The notes under the pieces are model-generated. The model ran no database searches. It was not told where the DNA came from and saw only the letters and a list, made by a program, of their open reading frames with translations. Of a DNA stretch of 53,874 bases, positions 34,499-43,745 are shown in pieces. The stretch covers positions 1 through 53,874 of the forward strand of contig JAKSOH010000004.1 in assembly GCA_024405675.1 (NCBI GenBank). Direction: 5' to 3'. The position numbers and the translations under genes were made by a program. This DNA comes from Victivallaceae bacterium (GTDB lineage Bacteria; Verrucomicrobiota; Lentisphaeria; Victivallales; Victivallaceae). Within the stretch, counting starts at the first letter, position 1. Each line of letters starts with the position of its first letter.

Positions 34499-36187
34499 AT
34501 GCCTGATATCGAAACTTCCGCTCTCTGCGAGCTTCTCAATTCGGAATACGCGTCCGCCAAGCCGGGGCTTGCCGGATATCTCAAGGATATTGTCGCGGAA
34601 AGCGAGTCCAGTGGCAAGAACGTGCTCGATCTCATCGAGGACTTCGGTCTGTTCACCAAGCAGGAATTGCTGCAGATAATGGCCGACAACCTCGGCACAT
34701 ACGTCTGGAAGGGCAGCGACGTCGACATCGAGTACGACGTCATCAACCTGATCGACACGAACACCGCGCGCACCAGTCTGGTGCTGCCCATCAAGAACGA
34801 CGACGGCCAGGTGCACATGGTGATGCGCAAGCCGCTCGACTACCAGACCTTGGAGAAGCTCAGGTTCATGCTCGGCATGGACGTGATTCCCGTCGTGGCG
34901 GATCCAGAGCTGTTCGACCAGGAGCTCGACAAGTATTATCCCGAGCACATAGACTCGGTCGACGACATCGTCGCCGAGATTGGAACCAAGGACTACGAAT
35001 CGCAGGAGATGAGCGAGGAGGACATGGCGAACGATGCGCCGATCGTCAAGTTCGTCGACGTGATTCTCCACCAGGCCATCCGCGACAAGGCGAGCGACAT
35101 CCACTTCGAACCGTTCGAGAAGACGTTCCGCATCCGCTACCGCGTCGACGGCGCGCTGTTCGAGTTACCCCAGCCGCCCCGGAGTCTCGCGCTCCCGGTC
35201 ATTAGCAGAATCAAGATTATTTCCGGCCTGAACATCTCGGAACGCCGGCGTCCTCAGGACGGCCGAATCCAGATGAAGCTCAACGGCAAGCCGATCGACC
35301 TCCGTGTCTCGTGTCTTCCGACCACCCACGGCGAATCGGTCGTGCTCCGCGTCCTCGACCGCTCGGTGGTGAACCTGCAGCTGGATTCCCTCGGCATCGG
35401 CACCGATGTGCTCGCTAAACTCCGGGAACTCATCCACATGCCGACAGGCATCCTGCTTGTTACCGGTCCGACCGGTAGCGGAAAGACCACGACGTTGTAC
35501 TCTGCCCTCGGTGAAATCAACAACATCGAGGACAAGCTGCTGACGGCCGAGGACCCGGTGGAATACGACATCGACGGCATCGTCCAGTGCCCGATCAACG
35601 AGGCGGTCGGCATGACCTTCGAAAAAGCGCTTCGCGCATTCCTGCGACAGGACCCCGACCGAATCCTGGTCGGAGAAATCCGAGACTTCGTGACGGCGCA
35701 GATAGCGGTCGAGGCATCGCTCACCGGTCACTTTGTCTTCTCTACGCTGCACACCAATGACGCCGCCAGCACGGTCACTCGTCTAGTCGACATGGGCGTC
35801 GAGCCGTTCCTCATCGCATCAAGTCTCGTCGGCGTGCTTGGCCAGCGGCTTATCAGGAGATGCTGCCCTGGCTGCATGGAATACTACGATCCGACGGACA
35901 ATGACCTGGAGCGTCTCGGCCTTGAAAGGGGGCAGGTGGATGGAGTCCAATTCGTCTACGGACGCGGATGCCAGCGTTGTAACCACACAGGATACAAGGG
36001 ACGCAAGGCCTTGACCGAGCTCATGATTGTGACGCAGGAGATGCGTGAGCTCATTGCCAACGGCGCGCCTGCCAACGAACTGCGCGACATGGCGGTTCGC
36101 TGCGGCATGCGGCCGCTGCGCGACGACGGGCTGCTGGCGATATTCAACCATGAGACCACGGTCGACGAAGTGGTCAGGTACACGTAA
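34499..36187 (+). CDS. GspE/PilB-type secretion or pilus-assembly ATPase (second copy)
   Basis: 562 residues, following the first copy by 13 bases with GGAGGGAG upstream of the ATG. The layout is the same: an N-terminal MshEN-like part, Walker A GPTGSGKTTTLYSA, Asp box AEDPVEYDIDGI, Walker B ILVGEIRDFVTAQIA, His box VFSTLHTNDAAST and the zinc cysteines CCPGCM and CQRCNHTGYKGR. The N-terminal 200 residues differ strongly from the first copy. Both copies keep all catalytic motifs, so neither looks dead; they may form a mixed motor, serve different machines, or one may act as a regulator. Confidence 0.95.
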   Translation: MPDIETSALCELLNSEYASAKPGLAGYLKDIVAESESSGKNVLDLIEDFGLFTKQELLQIMADNLGTYVWKGSDVDIEYDVINLIDTNTARTSLVLPIKNDDGQVHMVMRKPLDYQTLEKLRFMLGMDVIPVVADPELFDQELDKYYPEHIDSVDDIVAEIGTKDYESQEMSEEDMANDAPIVKFVDVILHQAIRDKASDIHFEPFEKTFRIRYRVDGALFELPQPPRSLALPVISRIKIISGLNISERRRPQDGRIQMKLNGKPIDLRVSCLPTTHGESVVLRVLDRSVVNLQLDSLGIGTDVLAKLRELIHMPTGILLVTGPTGSGKTTTLYSALGEINNIEDKLLTAEDPVEYDIDGIVQCPINEAVGMTFEKALRAFLRQDPDRILVGEIRDFVTAQIAVEASLTGHFVFSTLHTNDAASTVTRLVDMGVEPFLIASSLVGVLGQRLIRRCCPGCMEYYDPTDNDLERLGLERGQVDGVQFVYGRGCQRCNHTGYKGRKALTELMIVTQEMRELIANGAPANELRDMAVRCGMRPLRDDGLLAIFNHETTVDEVVRYT

Positions 36188-36201
36188 GGAGGGAATCCCA
36201 G

Positions 36202-37455
36202 ATGGCACAGTTCTCCTACGTAGCCATGGATCGCACGGGCCGGGAGCAGAGAGGAACGCTCGATGCTCCGGACCAGGAGGCGGCGAATGTAAAGCTCCGC
36301 AAGAAGGGCTTGTTTCCGACCAAGATAGAAATCGCAGTGACGACCAAGGCCAAATCCGGCCAGAAAAAGAAGAAGGGCAGCGGGTTCAACATAAACATCG
36401 GGCCCATCGTCATCGCAAGGAAGAAGCTGATGGTCGTCACGCGCCAGCTGGCAATTCTGCTGGATGCCGGACTTCCGCTCATAAAGAGTCTCCGTACCAT
36501 CGAACGCCAATCGACCGATCCCTCCACCAAGACTGTCCTCGGCAAGGTGGCGGACACCATCGAGACCGGCGCCACTTTCGCCGAGGCACTGGCCGCGCAT
36601 CCCCGCAGTTTCGACAAACTTTATCTCAACATGGTTCGCGCCGGAGAGGCGTCAGGAGCCATGGAGACGATTCTCGACCGTCTGGCGGGGTTCATGGAGA
36701 AGGCAGACCGCATCGCCGGCAAGGTGAAGTCTGCCATGATCTACCCGTCGGTCATCATGACGGTGGCCTTGATCGGTATCTCGTGCATGATGATTTTCAT
36801 CGTTCCGAACTTTGCCAAGATATTCACCGACATGCTGGGGCCCGGCGAAAGTTTGCCGGCCTTGACCCAGTTCATGATCGACTCCAGCGGATACCTGATG
36901 AACGACTGGCCGTACATAATCGGTGTCGTCGTCGGCATCGTCGTCCTGTTCAAGATAATAGCGAAGATACCAATCGGAAAGTTCTGTCTGGACTGGATAA
37001 AGTACCATCTTCCGCTTTTCGGACCGATCATCGCCAAAACTGCGATCGCGCGTTTCGGACGTACGCTCGGCACGCTGCTGGGATCCGGCGTTCCCATTCT
37101 CGGCGCGCTCGCCATCGTCAAGGAAACGGCCGGCAACGAGGTGGTGACCAGGGCATTGCAGAAAGTACACGACGCCGTCAAGGAGGGCGAGGGCATATCC
37201 GCGCCGCTTAGCAAGACGAAGGTGTTTCCTGAAATGGTCATCAGCATGGTTGAGGTCGGCGAGGAGACCGGTAAGCTCCCCGAGCTTTTGACGAAGATTG
37301 CCGACACCTACGAGGAAGACGTGGACAACGCCGTCAGCGCCCTCACCAGCATGATCGAACCGCTGATGATAGTCATGCTCGCCGGCGTCGTCGGTACGCT
37401 GGTTGTTTCGCTATTCCTTCCGCTTACGACAATCATCGAGAAAATGGCAGGTTAA
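36202..37455 (+). CDS. GspF/PilC-type inner-membrane platform protein
   Basis: 417 residues with the two repeated GspF domains: QLAILLDAGLPLIKSLRTIERQS and the second IARFGRTLGTLLGSGVPILGALAIV, each followed by membrane segments (near 190-215, 235-260 and 385-410). The N-terminus has the family start FSYVAMDRTGREQRGTL. The platform couples the cytoplasmic ATPase to pilin assembly. AAGGAGGG stands before the ATG, 14 bases after the second ATPase gene, so the three are one unit. Confidence 0.95.
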   Translation: MAQFSYVAMDRTGREQRGTLDAPDQEAANVKLRKKGLFPTKIEIAVTTKAKSGQKKKKGSGFNINIGPIVIARKKLMVVTRQLAILLDAGLPLIKSLRTIERQSTDPSTKTVLGKVADTIETGATFAEALAAHPRSFDKLYLNMVRAGEASGAMETILDRLAGFMEKADRIAGKVKSAMIYPSVIMTVALIGISCMMIFIVPNFAKIFTDMLGPGESLPALTQFMIDSSGYLMNDWPYIIGVVVGIVVLFKIIAKIPIGKFCLDWIKYHLPLFGPIIAKTAIARFGRTLGTLLGSGVPILGALAIVKETAGNEVVTRALQKVHDAVKEGEGISAPLSKTKVFPEMVISMVEVGEETGKLPELLTKIADTYEEDVDNAVSALTSMIEPLMIVMLAGVVGTLVVSLFLPLTTIIEKMAG

Positions 37456-37457
37456 GA

Positions 37458-38144
37458 ATGGTTACTTTGCTCGACATAGGCAATTCCCATACCGGGATAG
37501 CTCAATACGACAACGGGAAGATAACTCTGACGGGGGTCGTGGACACGCCCATGCTCTCCAGGAGCGATTTTCCGGAGGGACGCGCCATAGTTGCGAGTGT
37601 CGTTCCGTACGCCAGCAAGCGCATCGCCGGACCCGGCATCGATTTCATCAGAGGGCGCGAGTGCAACCATCTGGTCGATTTCGGTATGTCCCACGAAATG
37701 GGCGCCGATCGCGTCGCAGACTGCGTGGCGATGGCGGCGGCCTACAAGCTCCCTGGATTGGTCATAGACGTCGGAACCGCAATAACGTTCGACATCGTTG
37801 GTTCCGACCGCAGGTATCTCGGGGGATCCATATCTCCTGGTCGCGCGCTGATGCGTTCAGCCCTCGCCGCAGGGGCCGCATTGCTTCCGCCGATACCGAT
37901 GTCGGAAAACTATCCGGACAGTGTGGAAAACACCACCGTGTCGCAGATCGCATTCGGAATCGATCGCGGAATCGCCGGAATGGTGCGCGAGCTGCTGGAT
38001 TACTTCACCTCGATGTACAAGCTGGAAACGCTGCTGCTCACCGGTGGCGACGCCAAGTTGTTCCACGAGGCGATTCCCGAGCTGACCCTGGCGCCGGAGG
38101 ACTTCATGTACCGCGGCATCGCCATCGCCGGCGGATTGGAGTGA
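37458..38144 (+). CDS. coaX: Type III pantothenate kinase
   Basis: 228 residues with the CoaX signatures: LLDIGNSHTGIAQYD (phosphate 1), the DRVADCVAMAAAY segment, VIDVGTAITFDIV (adenosine/phosphate 2), GGSISPGRALMRSALA and LLTGGDAKLF. It phosphorylates pantothenate in the first step of coenzyme A synthesis without feedback by CoA, as known for this type. It starts two bases after gspF and is followed by the prepilin peptidase gene after one base, so a housekeeping gene is embedded in the secretion run. The length is slightly short for the family (usually ~250). Confidence 0.95.
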   Translation: MVTLLDIGNSHTGIAQYDNGKITLTGVVDTPMLSRSDFPEGRAIVASVVPYASKRIAGPGIDFIRGRECNHLVDFGMSHEMGADRVADCVAMAAAYKLPGLVIDVGTAITFDIVGSDRRYLGGSISPGRALMRSALAAGAALLPPIPMSENYPDSVENTTVSQIAFGIDRGIAGMVRELLDYFTSMYKLETLLLTGGDAKLFHEAIPELTLAPEDFMYRGIAIAGGLE

Positions 38145-38145
38145 C

Positions 38146-38988
38146 GTGTCCGGATTTCTGAGCGATTTGGCGGAATTCTACCGGACTTCGGACGGATTTC
38201 TGTTTCTCGCCGTGGCCGCCGTGGCCATCGGGGGATGTTTCGGCAGTTTTCTCAACGTCTGCATATGGCGGATGCCGCGCCACGAGAGCATTGTCTGGAG
38301 GAGGTCGCACTGCACAACGTGCGACCATTTTCTGGCATGGTACGACAACATTCCCGTCTTCAGTTATCTCATATTGCGCGGGCATTGCCGCCACTGCAAG
38401 GCATCGTTCTCGATCCGGTATTTCTGGGTCGAGCTTTCGACTGCAGCCTATTTCCTCATGCTGCTGCTTTGCGTTCGATACGGCATCTGCCCGGGGTGGG
38501 CGCTGCTCGCCGGCTGGACCGGATTCCTGCTCTCGCTCGGTGCCGCCTGGACGGACATCGTCCATCGCGTCATTCCGGACGGCATGACGATTCCTGCGAT
38601 GGTCGCCGGAGTTGTTTTTTCGAGCGCATGGCCGCAGTTGCAGCTTGCCGCAACGCCGACAGGCGGCGCAGTTCGCGCCGCGTTGTTTGTCCTGATCGCA
38701 TGGGCGTTGCTCGAACTATTCGCCAAAATCGCCGGTTCCATGCTCAAGGTTTCGGCTCTTGGCGGCGGGGACATCAAGTTCGCGATGGCGTCATTCGCAT
38801 TGTGCGGACCGATCGGCGGATTCGCCGTGCTGTTTGTTGCGAGCGTGTTGGGTTTGGTCTGCGAAACGCTGCTGATGTTGGTCGGGCACGGACGGAAAGA
38901 CAACGTTCCGTTCGGACTTTATCTCGGCATCGCGCTGGTCGTCTGGTGCACCGCAGGGTGGCGGGCGCTTGGATGGTTCATTGGTTAG
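38146..38988 (+). CDS. Prepilin peptidase / N-methyltransferase (PilD/GspO type)
   Basis: 280 residues starting with GTG. After the first membrane helix (about 20-35) comes GSFLNVCIWRMP, then the zinc-type pairs CTTC and CRHC around residues 63 and 87. The aspartyl-protease residues are visible in AWTDIVHRVIPD and in GGGDIKFAMA, the GxGD motif. Seven or eight hydrophobic segments fit the family. The enzyme cleaves type IV prepilin leader peptides and methylates the new N-terminus. No pilin gene is in the window, so its substrates are encoded elsewhere. Confidence 0.95.
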   Translation: MSGFLSDLAEFYRTSDGFLFLAVAAVAIGGCFGSFLNVCIWRMPRHESIVWRRSHCTTCDHFLAWYDNIPVFSYLILRGHCRHCKASFSIRYFWVELSTAAYFLMLLLCVRYGICPGWALLAGWTGFLLSLGAAWTDIVHRVIPDGMTIPAMVAGVVFSSAWPQLQLAATPTGGAVRAALFVLIAWALLELFAKIAGSMLKVSALGGGDIKFAMASFALCGPIGGFAVLFVASVLGLVCETLLMLVGHGRKDNVPFGLYLGIALVVWCTAGWRALGWFIG

Positions 38989-39034
38989 ATTCTACTGTCA
39001 TTGAAACGAAAACATAATTTCGGAGGGTTGGAAG

Positions 39035-39529
39035 ATGGTTACGCTCAAGACTAATTTCGGAGACATCACGATTGAGCTGTTCGAACAGGATGCGCCGGTC
39101 ACAGTGAAGAATTTCATCGGTTACGTTGAACGCGGATTCTACGACGGGACCATTTTCCACCGGGTCATTCCCGGATTCATGATCCAAGGCGGAGGATTCA
39201 ACGAGAACATGGTGCAGAAACCGACCGAACCGCCCATCGTCAACGAGGCGACGAACCAGGTTTCCAATAAGCGCGGAACCATCGCCATGGCCCGAACCTC
39301 CGTCGTAGATTCCGCGACTTGCCAGTTCTTCATCAACTTGGTCGACAATGACTTTTTGGATTTCAAGGCGCCGATTCCGCAGTACTACGGCTACTGCGTG
39401 TTCGGAAAGGTGACCGCCGGCATGGACGTGGTCGACCGCATCGCACAGGTCGTCACCGGTCGCAGAGGGCCGCATGACGACGTTCCAAATGAGAGCGTGG
39501 TCATAACCAAGGCGGAGATTTCGAAATGA
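39035..39529 (+). CDS. ppiB: Peptidyl-prolyl cis-trans isomerase (cyclophilin B type)
   Basis: 164 residues with the bacterial cyclophilin core: [15 protein letters not shown]-like ([17 protein letters not shown]), [21 protein letters not shown] and [18 protein letters not shown]. There is no signal peptide, so it acts in the cytoplasm, speeding Xaa-Pro isomerisation during protein folding. CGGAGGG lies before the ATG. Its stop codon overlaps the start of tolB as ATGA. Confidence 0.96.
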   Translation: MVTLKTNFGDITIELFEQDAPVTVKNFIGYVERGFYDGTIFHRVIPGFMIQGGGFNENMVQKPTEPPIVNEATNQVSNKRGTIAMARTSVVDSATCQFFINLVDNDFLDFKAPIPQYYGYCVFGKVTAGMDVVDRIAQVVTGRRGPHDDVPNESVVITKAEISK

Positions 39530-40710
39530 GGCGGCTGCTCGCAGTTTTGGCCGTTTCCATCATCTCGCTGGCCGCGTCGGCCATCGGACCGGTGGTGGTA
39601 TCCAAGTCGGTCAAGGACAATCCGACCATCAGTTGCAAGACGACAGGAGATGCAAACATCGACCGCGAGGTCAAGCGTTTCCTGTCCATCTGCGGCTGGT
39701 TCGACCTCACCTCCGGCAAGTCGGACTACGTTCTGAATATCAACGTCTCCGGAGGTTCCGTGAAAGCCGAGCTCGCCATGGGCGGCGCGCCGGCCGGAGC
39801 CTGGAATTTCAAGGCCGGAACAGACGCCAGGGAAATTGCCAAACTCATCGTAGATACGGTAATCGAGAAGACGTTCCGCGATCTGAAGGTCCAGGGATTC
39901 TGCCGTTCAAGGATCGCCTTCTGCGCACAAACTTCCCCATCCGTCCGCAACATCTACGCCTGCGATATCGACGGCAACAACATGACGCAGTTGACGCATT
40001 TCAACACGTTGTGCGTAGAGCCCTGCTGGACGCCAAATGCGACCAGCATATGCTACTCGAAGTACGGCAGGACCGGCATCGATGTGATCGAAACCACGGT
40101 CACTCCACCCCAGCGCAGCCGCGTGCTCTCCGGTTTCCGCGGTCTTAATTCCGGCGTCTCCGTAAGCCCCAACGGCAAGGAGATGGCGATTATCCTGAGT
40201 TTCGACCGCAGGGTCGACTTCTTCCTGATTGAAATCGCTACCGGACGTCGCCGGCGGGTGACGAACAACATCTCCGTCGAGGCTTCGCCGTGCTGGAACA
40301 AGGATGGTTCAAAGCTTGCCTTCGTATCTGACGAAACCGGATCGCCAAGGATTGTAATCTGCAATCGCGATGGTTCCGGTAAGCTCCGGCTCCCTACTGT
40401 GGGACGCGACGCCGTCACCCCGGACTGGTCGGGCGACGACCGCATCGTCTATGCGGCCAAGGTCGACGGACGCTACGTGCTGGCCGTGCTCGACATGAAG
40501 TCTGGCAAGAACGAGATCATCACCAAGGAAGACGGTTCCTGGGAGTCGCCGGGATGGGCGGCGGACAATCGGCAGATTGTCTGCAAATGCACGCGTGGCG
40601 GGCGTAGCGCGCTCTACGTGGTGGACAGCCGCACCGGGCATAGCCGCCAGCTGATATCCACGCAGTATCCGCTTTCCATGCCATCCTGGTCGCCCTGCAA
40701 GAGCAAATAG
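39526..40710 (+). CDS. tolB: TolB-like periplasmic beta-propeller protein
   Basis: 394 residues with a signal peptide ([18 protein letters not shown], cleavage near 20). A small alpha/beta domain covers about 20-135, followed by a six-bladed propeller with the repeated WD40-like endings [33 protein letters not shown] and [13 protein letters not shown]. TolB belongs to the Tol-Pal system that keeps the outer membrane attached during division. No tolQ, tolR, tolA or pal is present here, so the assignment rests on architecture. The start overlaps the ppiB stop. Confidence 0.85.
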   Translation: MRRLLAVLAVSIISLAASAIGPVVVSKSVKDNPTISCKTTGDANIDREVKRFLSICGWFDLTSGKSDYVLNINVSGGSVKAELAMGGAPAGAWNFKAGTDAREIAKLIVDTVIEKTFRDLKVQGFCRSRIAFCAQTSPSVRNIYACDIDGNNMTQLTHFNTLCVEPCWTPNATSICYSKYGRTGIDVIETTVTPPQRSRVLSGFRGLNSGVSVSPNGKEMAIILSFDRRVDFFLIEIATGRRRRVTNNISVEASPCWNKDGSKLAFVSDETGSPRIVICNRDGSGKLRLPTVGRDAVTPDWSGDDRIVYAAKVDGRYVLAVLDMKSGKNEIITKEDGSWESPGWAADNRQIVCKCTRGGRSALYVVDSRTGHSRQLISTQYPLSMPSWSPCKSK

Positions 40711-40718
40711 GCGTCGCC

Positions 40719-41993
40719 ATGGAGTATCGTGGCTCGGCCGCGGAGTTCTTCTCCGGGCTCGGAATGTTTTCGATGCGCCTCGGATTGAATACCGTCAGGG
40801 AGATGCTTGAACGCGCCGGTCATCCGGAACACGGCATGAGTTTCGTGCATATCGCCGGCACCAACGGCAAGGGGTCGACAGGGGCCATGATCGAGGCAGG
40901 ACTGCGTTCGGCCGGCATCAGGACGGGATTCTACAGCTCCCCGCATCTCATCGACATCCGCGAGCGGTTTCGAATCGACGGAAAAATGGTTTCTGAATCC
41001 ATTTTCGAATCGACCACAAGACGTTTGGCCGAGCTGGAATCGGGAATAGAATACACGTATTTCGAGTTCGCCACCGTGCTTGCCGCGATGCTGTTTCACA
41101 ATGCCGGTTGCGAAACTGTCGTCTGGGAGACAGGGCTTGGCGGCCGGCTCGACGCAACGAACGCCGTGGACTGCGATGTCGCGGTCATCACGGGAATCGC
41201 CCTAGACCACACGGCTATTCTGGGGCCAGACCTGGCATCCATTGCCAGGGAGAAGGCCGGAATCATCAAGCCGGAGGCGGATGTGTTCACAGGTCCCCTG
41301 GCGTCGGAGGCGGAGACGGAGATACTCGCCAAGGCCAGGGCGGTCGGCGCGCATATGCACTCAGTCGGACGTTTCGCTCCAAATGTCGAGTTGTCATTCG
41401 CCCCGTTCATGCAGCGGTTTGACTGGAACGGCGTAGAAGTCGAGCTGGCGTTGCCCGGCAAGATGCAGACGCAGAATTTCGCATTGGCCGCGACCATCTT
41501 GCAGCACCTTGCACGGTGCAACGGATTCGATTTCAACCGGGCGCTGACCGGCATGCGGAGCGTGCGCTGGCCGGGACGGATGCAGTTCGTCACCCCCCGG
41601 CTGATTGTCGATGGCGGTCACAATCCGGACGGTGTGGCGGCGCTGACGTCGTCGCTTGGAGCCATGCTGCCAGGTGAAAAATTCAACGTCATCTACGGTG
41701 GCTTCGAGGATAAGGCCGTCGACGAATGCCTGCGAATATGGGCACCGCTCGCGGCAACGTTCCGCTTCGTCGGATTCGGTGACGGCTCGCGTCCCAGCCG
41801 GCAGCCGGAGAGCTTGTGCGAATCGTTGTCTTCCATCGCCCCCTGGATACCTGCCATCCCGTCGGATATTGGGACGGCGCTGCGGGAATCGGCCGGACTG
41901 CAGGAACGTACGGTGGTCTCCGGATCGCTGTTCCTGGCGGGACTGGCACTCGAGATGCTGAGCGGCCGCGGTGCCGCTGGTGATCTCGTGTAA
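40719..41993 (+). CDS. folC: Folylpolyglutamate synthase / dihydrofolate synthase
   Basis: 424 residues of the Mur ligase superfamily. Landmarks are LGLNTVREMLERAGHPE near the start, HIAGTNGKGSTGAMIEAGLRSAG (P-loop), YSSPHLIDIRERFRIDG, FEFATVLAAMLF, WETGLGGRLDATN and the VDGGHNPDGVAAL segment late in the protein. It adds glutamate to folates, and in many bacteria also makes dihydrofolate from dihydropteroate. It is the last gene of the run that begins with the secretion ATPases. Confidence 0.95.
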   Translation: MEYRGSAAEFFSGLGMFSMRLGLNTVREMLERAGHPEHGMSFVHIAGTNGKGSTGAMIEAGLRSAGIRTGFYSSPHLIDIRERFRIDGKMVSESIFESTTRRLAELESGIEYTYFEFATVLAAMLFHNAGCETVVWETGLGGRLDATNAVDCDVAVITGIALDHTAILGPDLASIAREKAGIIKPEADVFTGPLASEAETEILAKARAVGAHMHSVGRFAPNVELSFAPFMQRFDWNGVEVELALPGKMQTQNFALAATILQHLARCNGFDFNRALTGMRSVRWPGRMQFVTPRLIVDGGHNPDGVAALTSSLGAMLPGEKFNVIYGGFEDKAVDECLRIWAPLAATFRFVGFGDGSRPSRQPESLCESLSSIAPWIPAIPSDIGTALRESAGLQERTVVSGSLFLAGLALEMLSGRGAAGDLV

Positions 41994-41998
41994 TTCGT

Positions 41999-42027
41999 TT
42001 GAAGACGTTGCCCGGACTCCATATGTT
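41999..42027 (+). promoter_or_regulatory. Predicted promoter of the creatininase-NagA run
   Basis: TTGAAG (41999-42004), 17 bases, TATGTT (42022-42027), placed just after the folC stop. It would give a leader of about 40 bases before the ATG at 42076, which has AGGAG upstream. Confidence 0.45.
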
Positions 42028-42075
42028 ATATGGTAGACATAGGATACACATCCATATTTCAGGAGTAGAAACGAT

Positions 42076-42819
42076 ATGAAATATCTGTACATGCGCCCGT
42101 GCGAACTCAGGAAGGCGCTAGAGAACAACACTCCGGCCGTGCTGCCGCTGGGCGTCGTCGAATATCATGCCGAGCACCTGCCCTTCGGACTGGACTGCTT
42201 CACCTGCATCGAGGCCATCGAACGAATGGAGAAACGACATCCGGAGACAATTGTTCTGCCTCCGTTTTATTACGGTGCCGCTTCCCGTGCGGTCGCGTCG
42301 CCGAAAAACAACGGAACCATCCACGTCGACGCCGAAGCGATAGTCCCGGTGGCCAAGGAGATTTTTCGCGGACTGCTTCAGATTGGATTCCGCAACGTAC
42401 GTTGTTTCGTGGCGCACCAGACGGAATGCTTCAACCAGGGCATGCCGACGGATCTAGCATTCCGGCTGGCCGCTCGACAGGCGATTTTCGAGTTCCTGGA
42501 AAAGGAAAGCGGCGAGGGCTGGTGGGGAAACGAAAAGTTCGCCAGTTACTATTCGAGCGCGAACAATCCGTTCAACTGGATAACCGTCCATCCCATCCGC
42601 AGCCGCGAGCAAACGCAGCGAGACTTCCCCGGGGATCACGCGGGGAAGCTGGAAACCAGCGAAGCCATGGTGATTTGCCCGGATTGCGTCAAGATGAACG
42701 ACATAGACGACTCGATCTGGTTTTCGCGGGCCGGACATGATGCCACGGCAGAATGGGGCGATGCGGCGCTGACCGCAGCAAGCATGGATATAGAGAAAAT
42801 CTGCTATCCGGACAAATGA
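42076..42819 (+). CDS. Creatininase-family amidohydrolase
   Basis: 247 residues. The first metal-binding segment is clear: LPLGVVEYHAEHLPFGLDCF (residues about 23-42), with the Glu, His and Asp expected in the creatininase/FapB fold. Later landmarks are PPFYYGAASR and GFRNVRCFVAHQTEC. In that last place most members have NGHGGN, so a usually conserved motif is replaced. Members act on cyclic amides such as creatinine or on formamidopyrimidines; the real substrate here is unknown. It shares ATGA with the next gene, so the two products are probably made together. Confidence 0.8.
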   Translation: MKYLYMRPCELRKALENNTPAVLPLGVVEYHAEHLPFGLDCFTCIEAIERMEKRHPETIVLPPFYYGAASRAVASPKNNGTIHVDAEAIVPVAKEIFRGLLQIGFRNVRCFVAHQTECFNQGMPTDLAFRLAARQAIFEFLEKESGEGWWGNEKFASYYSSANNPFNWITVHPIRSREQTQRDFPGDHAGKLETSEAMVICPDCVKMNDIDDSIWFSRAGHDATAEWGDAALTAASMDIEKICYPDK

Positions 42820-43745
42820 CCAATCTCTTCGAGTATCATTTCCATGGTTGCGCCGGACACAAGACCATAGAGCTTAATCGGCAGGCATACGAGGAAATGT
42901 CGTGTTTCCTCAGCAATCGGGGCGAGACAGGCGGATTTCTCGCTACGTTCTCCGCTGCGCCGGTGGACAATTTGGTGGAATGCCTGCGCTTCTGCCGGGA
43001 ACTCATGGAATCGGAACCGCTTTGCGGAGCATCGCTCGACGGTGTCTATCTCGAGGGCCCATTCGTGCGGCAGGCCGGCGGGATGACCGCCAATCTGCTT
43101 GCCAGGCCGGACATGGCCGCGGCAAGGCGGCTCGTTGAGGCCGGGGGTGGCATCGTGAAGGCGGTGGCGATCGCCCCTGAGCTCCCCGGCGCTATGGAGC
43201 TGATAGAATATTTTGCCTCGGAAGGCATAAGGGTGGCGGCCGGACACTTTTGCTGCTCCTCTGAAGTGCTTAAAGAGGCGATTGACCGCGGATTGAGTTC
43301 TGTAACCCATTTCTGCAACAACGGCGAGGGCGATATTGAATGCGTCTATGGCCGCTATTCGACCGACGGTCCGTGGCTGGAGGTTTTGGCCGACGACCGG
43401 CTCTCGATCGAGGTGATATGCGATGGAGTCCATGTGGATCCGCGTCTCGTCAAGGCCCTGTGGCGCGTCAAGGGACCGGATTTGTTCATACCGATTACCG
43501 ATGGCTGCGCCGCCACCGGAATGACCGGGCCGCGGCTCAGCTTTCCGGATCCGGCCGGAACCATGCAGGAGTTTGAAATCAAGAACGGCGCACTTTTCAT
43601 CGCCGATACGGACCGCCTCACCGGAAGCATCTCCACGATGAACGTCATCCGCGACAATCTAGTGAATTTCTGCGGTATATCACGCGAGGAGGCGGATCTG
43701 GCCTGTTCGCGCACTCCCCGGCGCATGGTCGATCTATCGAAATGA
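42816..43745 (+). CDS. N-acetylglucosamine-6-phosphate deacetylase-like amidohydrolase
   Basis: 309 residues from ATG 42816 (a longer frame upstream overlaps the creatininase gene). The fold and motifs of NagA are visible: HFHGC near residue 8, LEGPFVRQAGGM near 70, AGHFCCSSEVLKEAIDRG near 140, THFCNNGEGD near 165, the CDGVHVDPRLVK segment and ITDGCAATGM with the catalytic Asp. NagA removes acetate from N-acetylglucosamine 6-phosphate, feeding amino-sugar breakdown or wall recycling. It is shorter than usual (~380) because the N- and C-terminal beta parts are reduced. No nagB is near, so the exact substrate is open. Confidence 0.82.
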   Translation: MTNLFEYHFHGCAGHKTIELNRQAYEEMSCFLSNRGETGGFLATFSAAPVDNLVECLRFCRELMESEPLCGASLDGVYLEGPFVRQAGGMTANLLARPDMAAARRLVEAGGGIVKAVAIAPELPGAMELIEYFASEGIRVAAGHFCCSSEVLKEAIDRGLSSVTHFCNNGEGDIECVYGRYSTDGPWLEVLADDRLSIEVICDGVHVDPRLVKALWRVKGPDLFIPITDGCAATGMTGPRLSFPDPAGTMQEFEIKNGALFIADTDRLTGSISTMNVIRDNLVNFCGISREEADLACSRTPRRMVDLSK

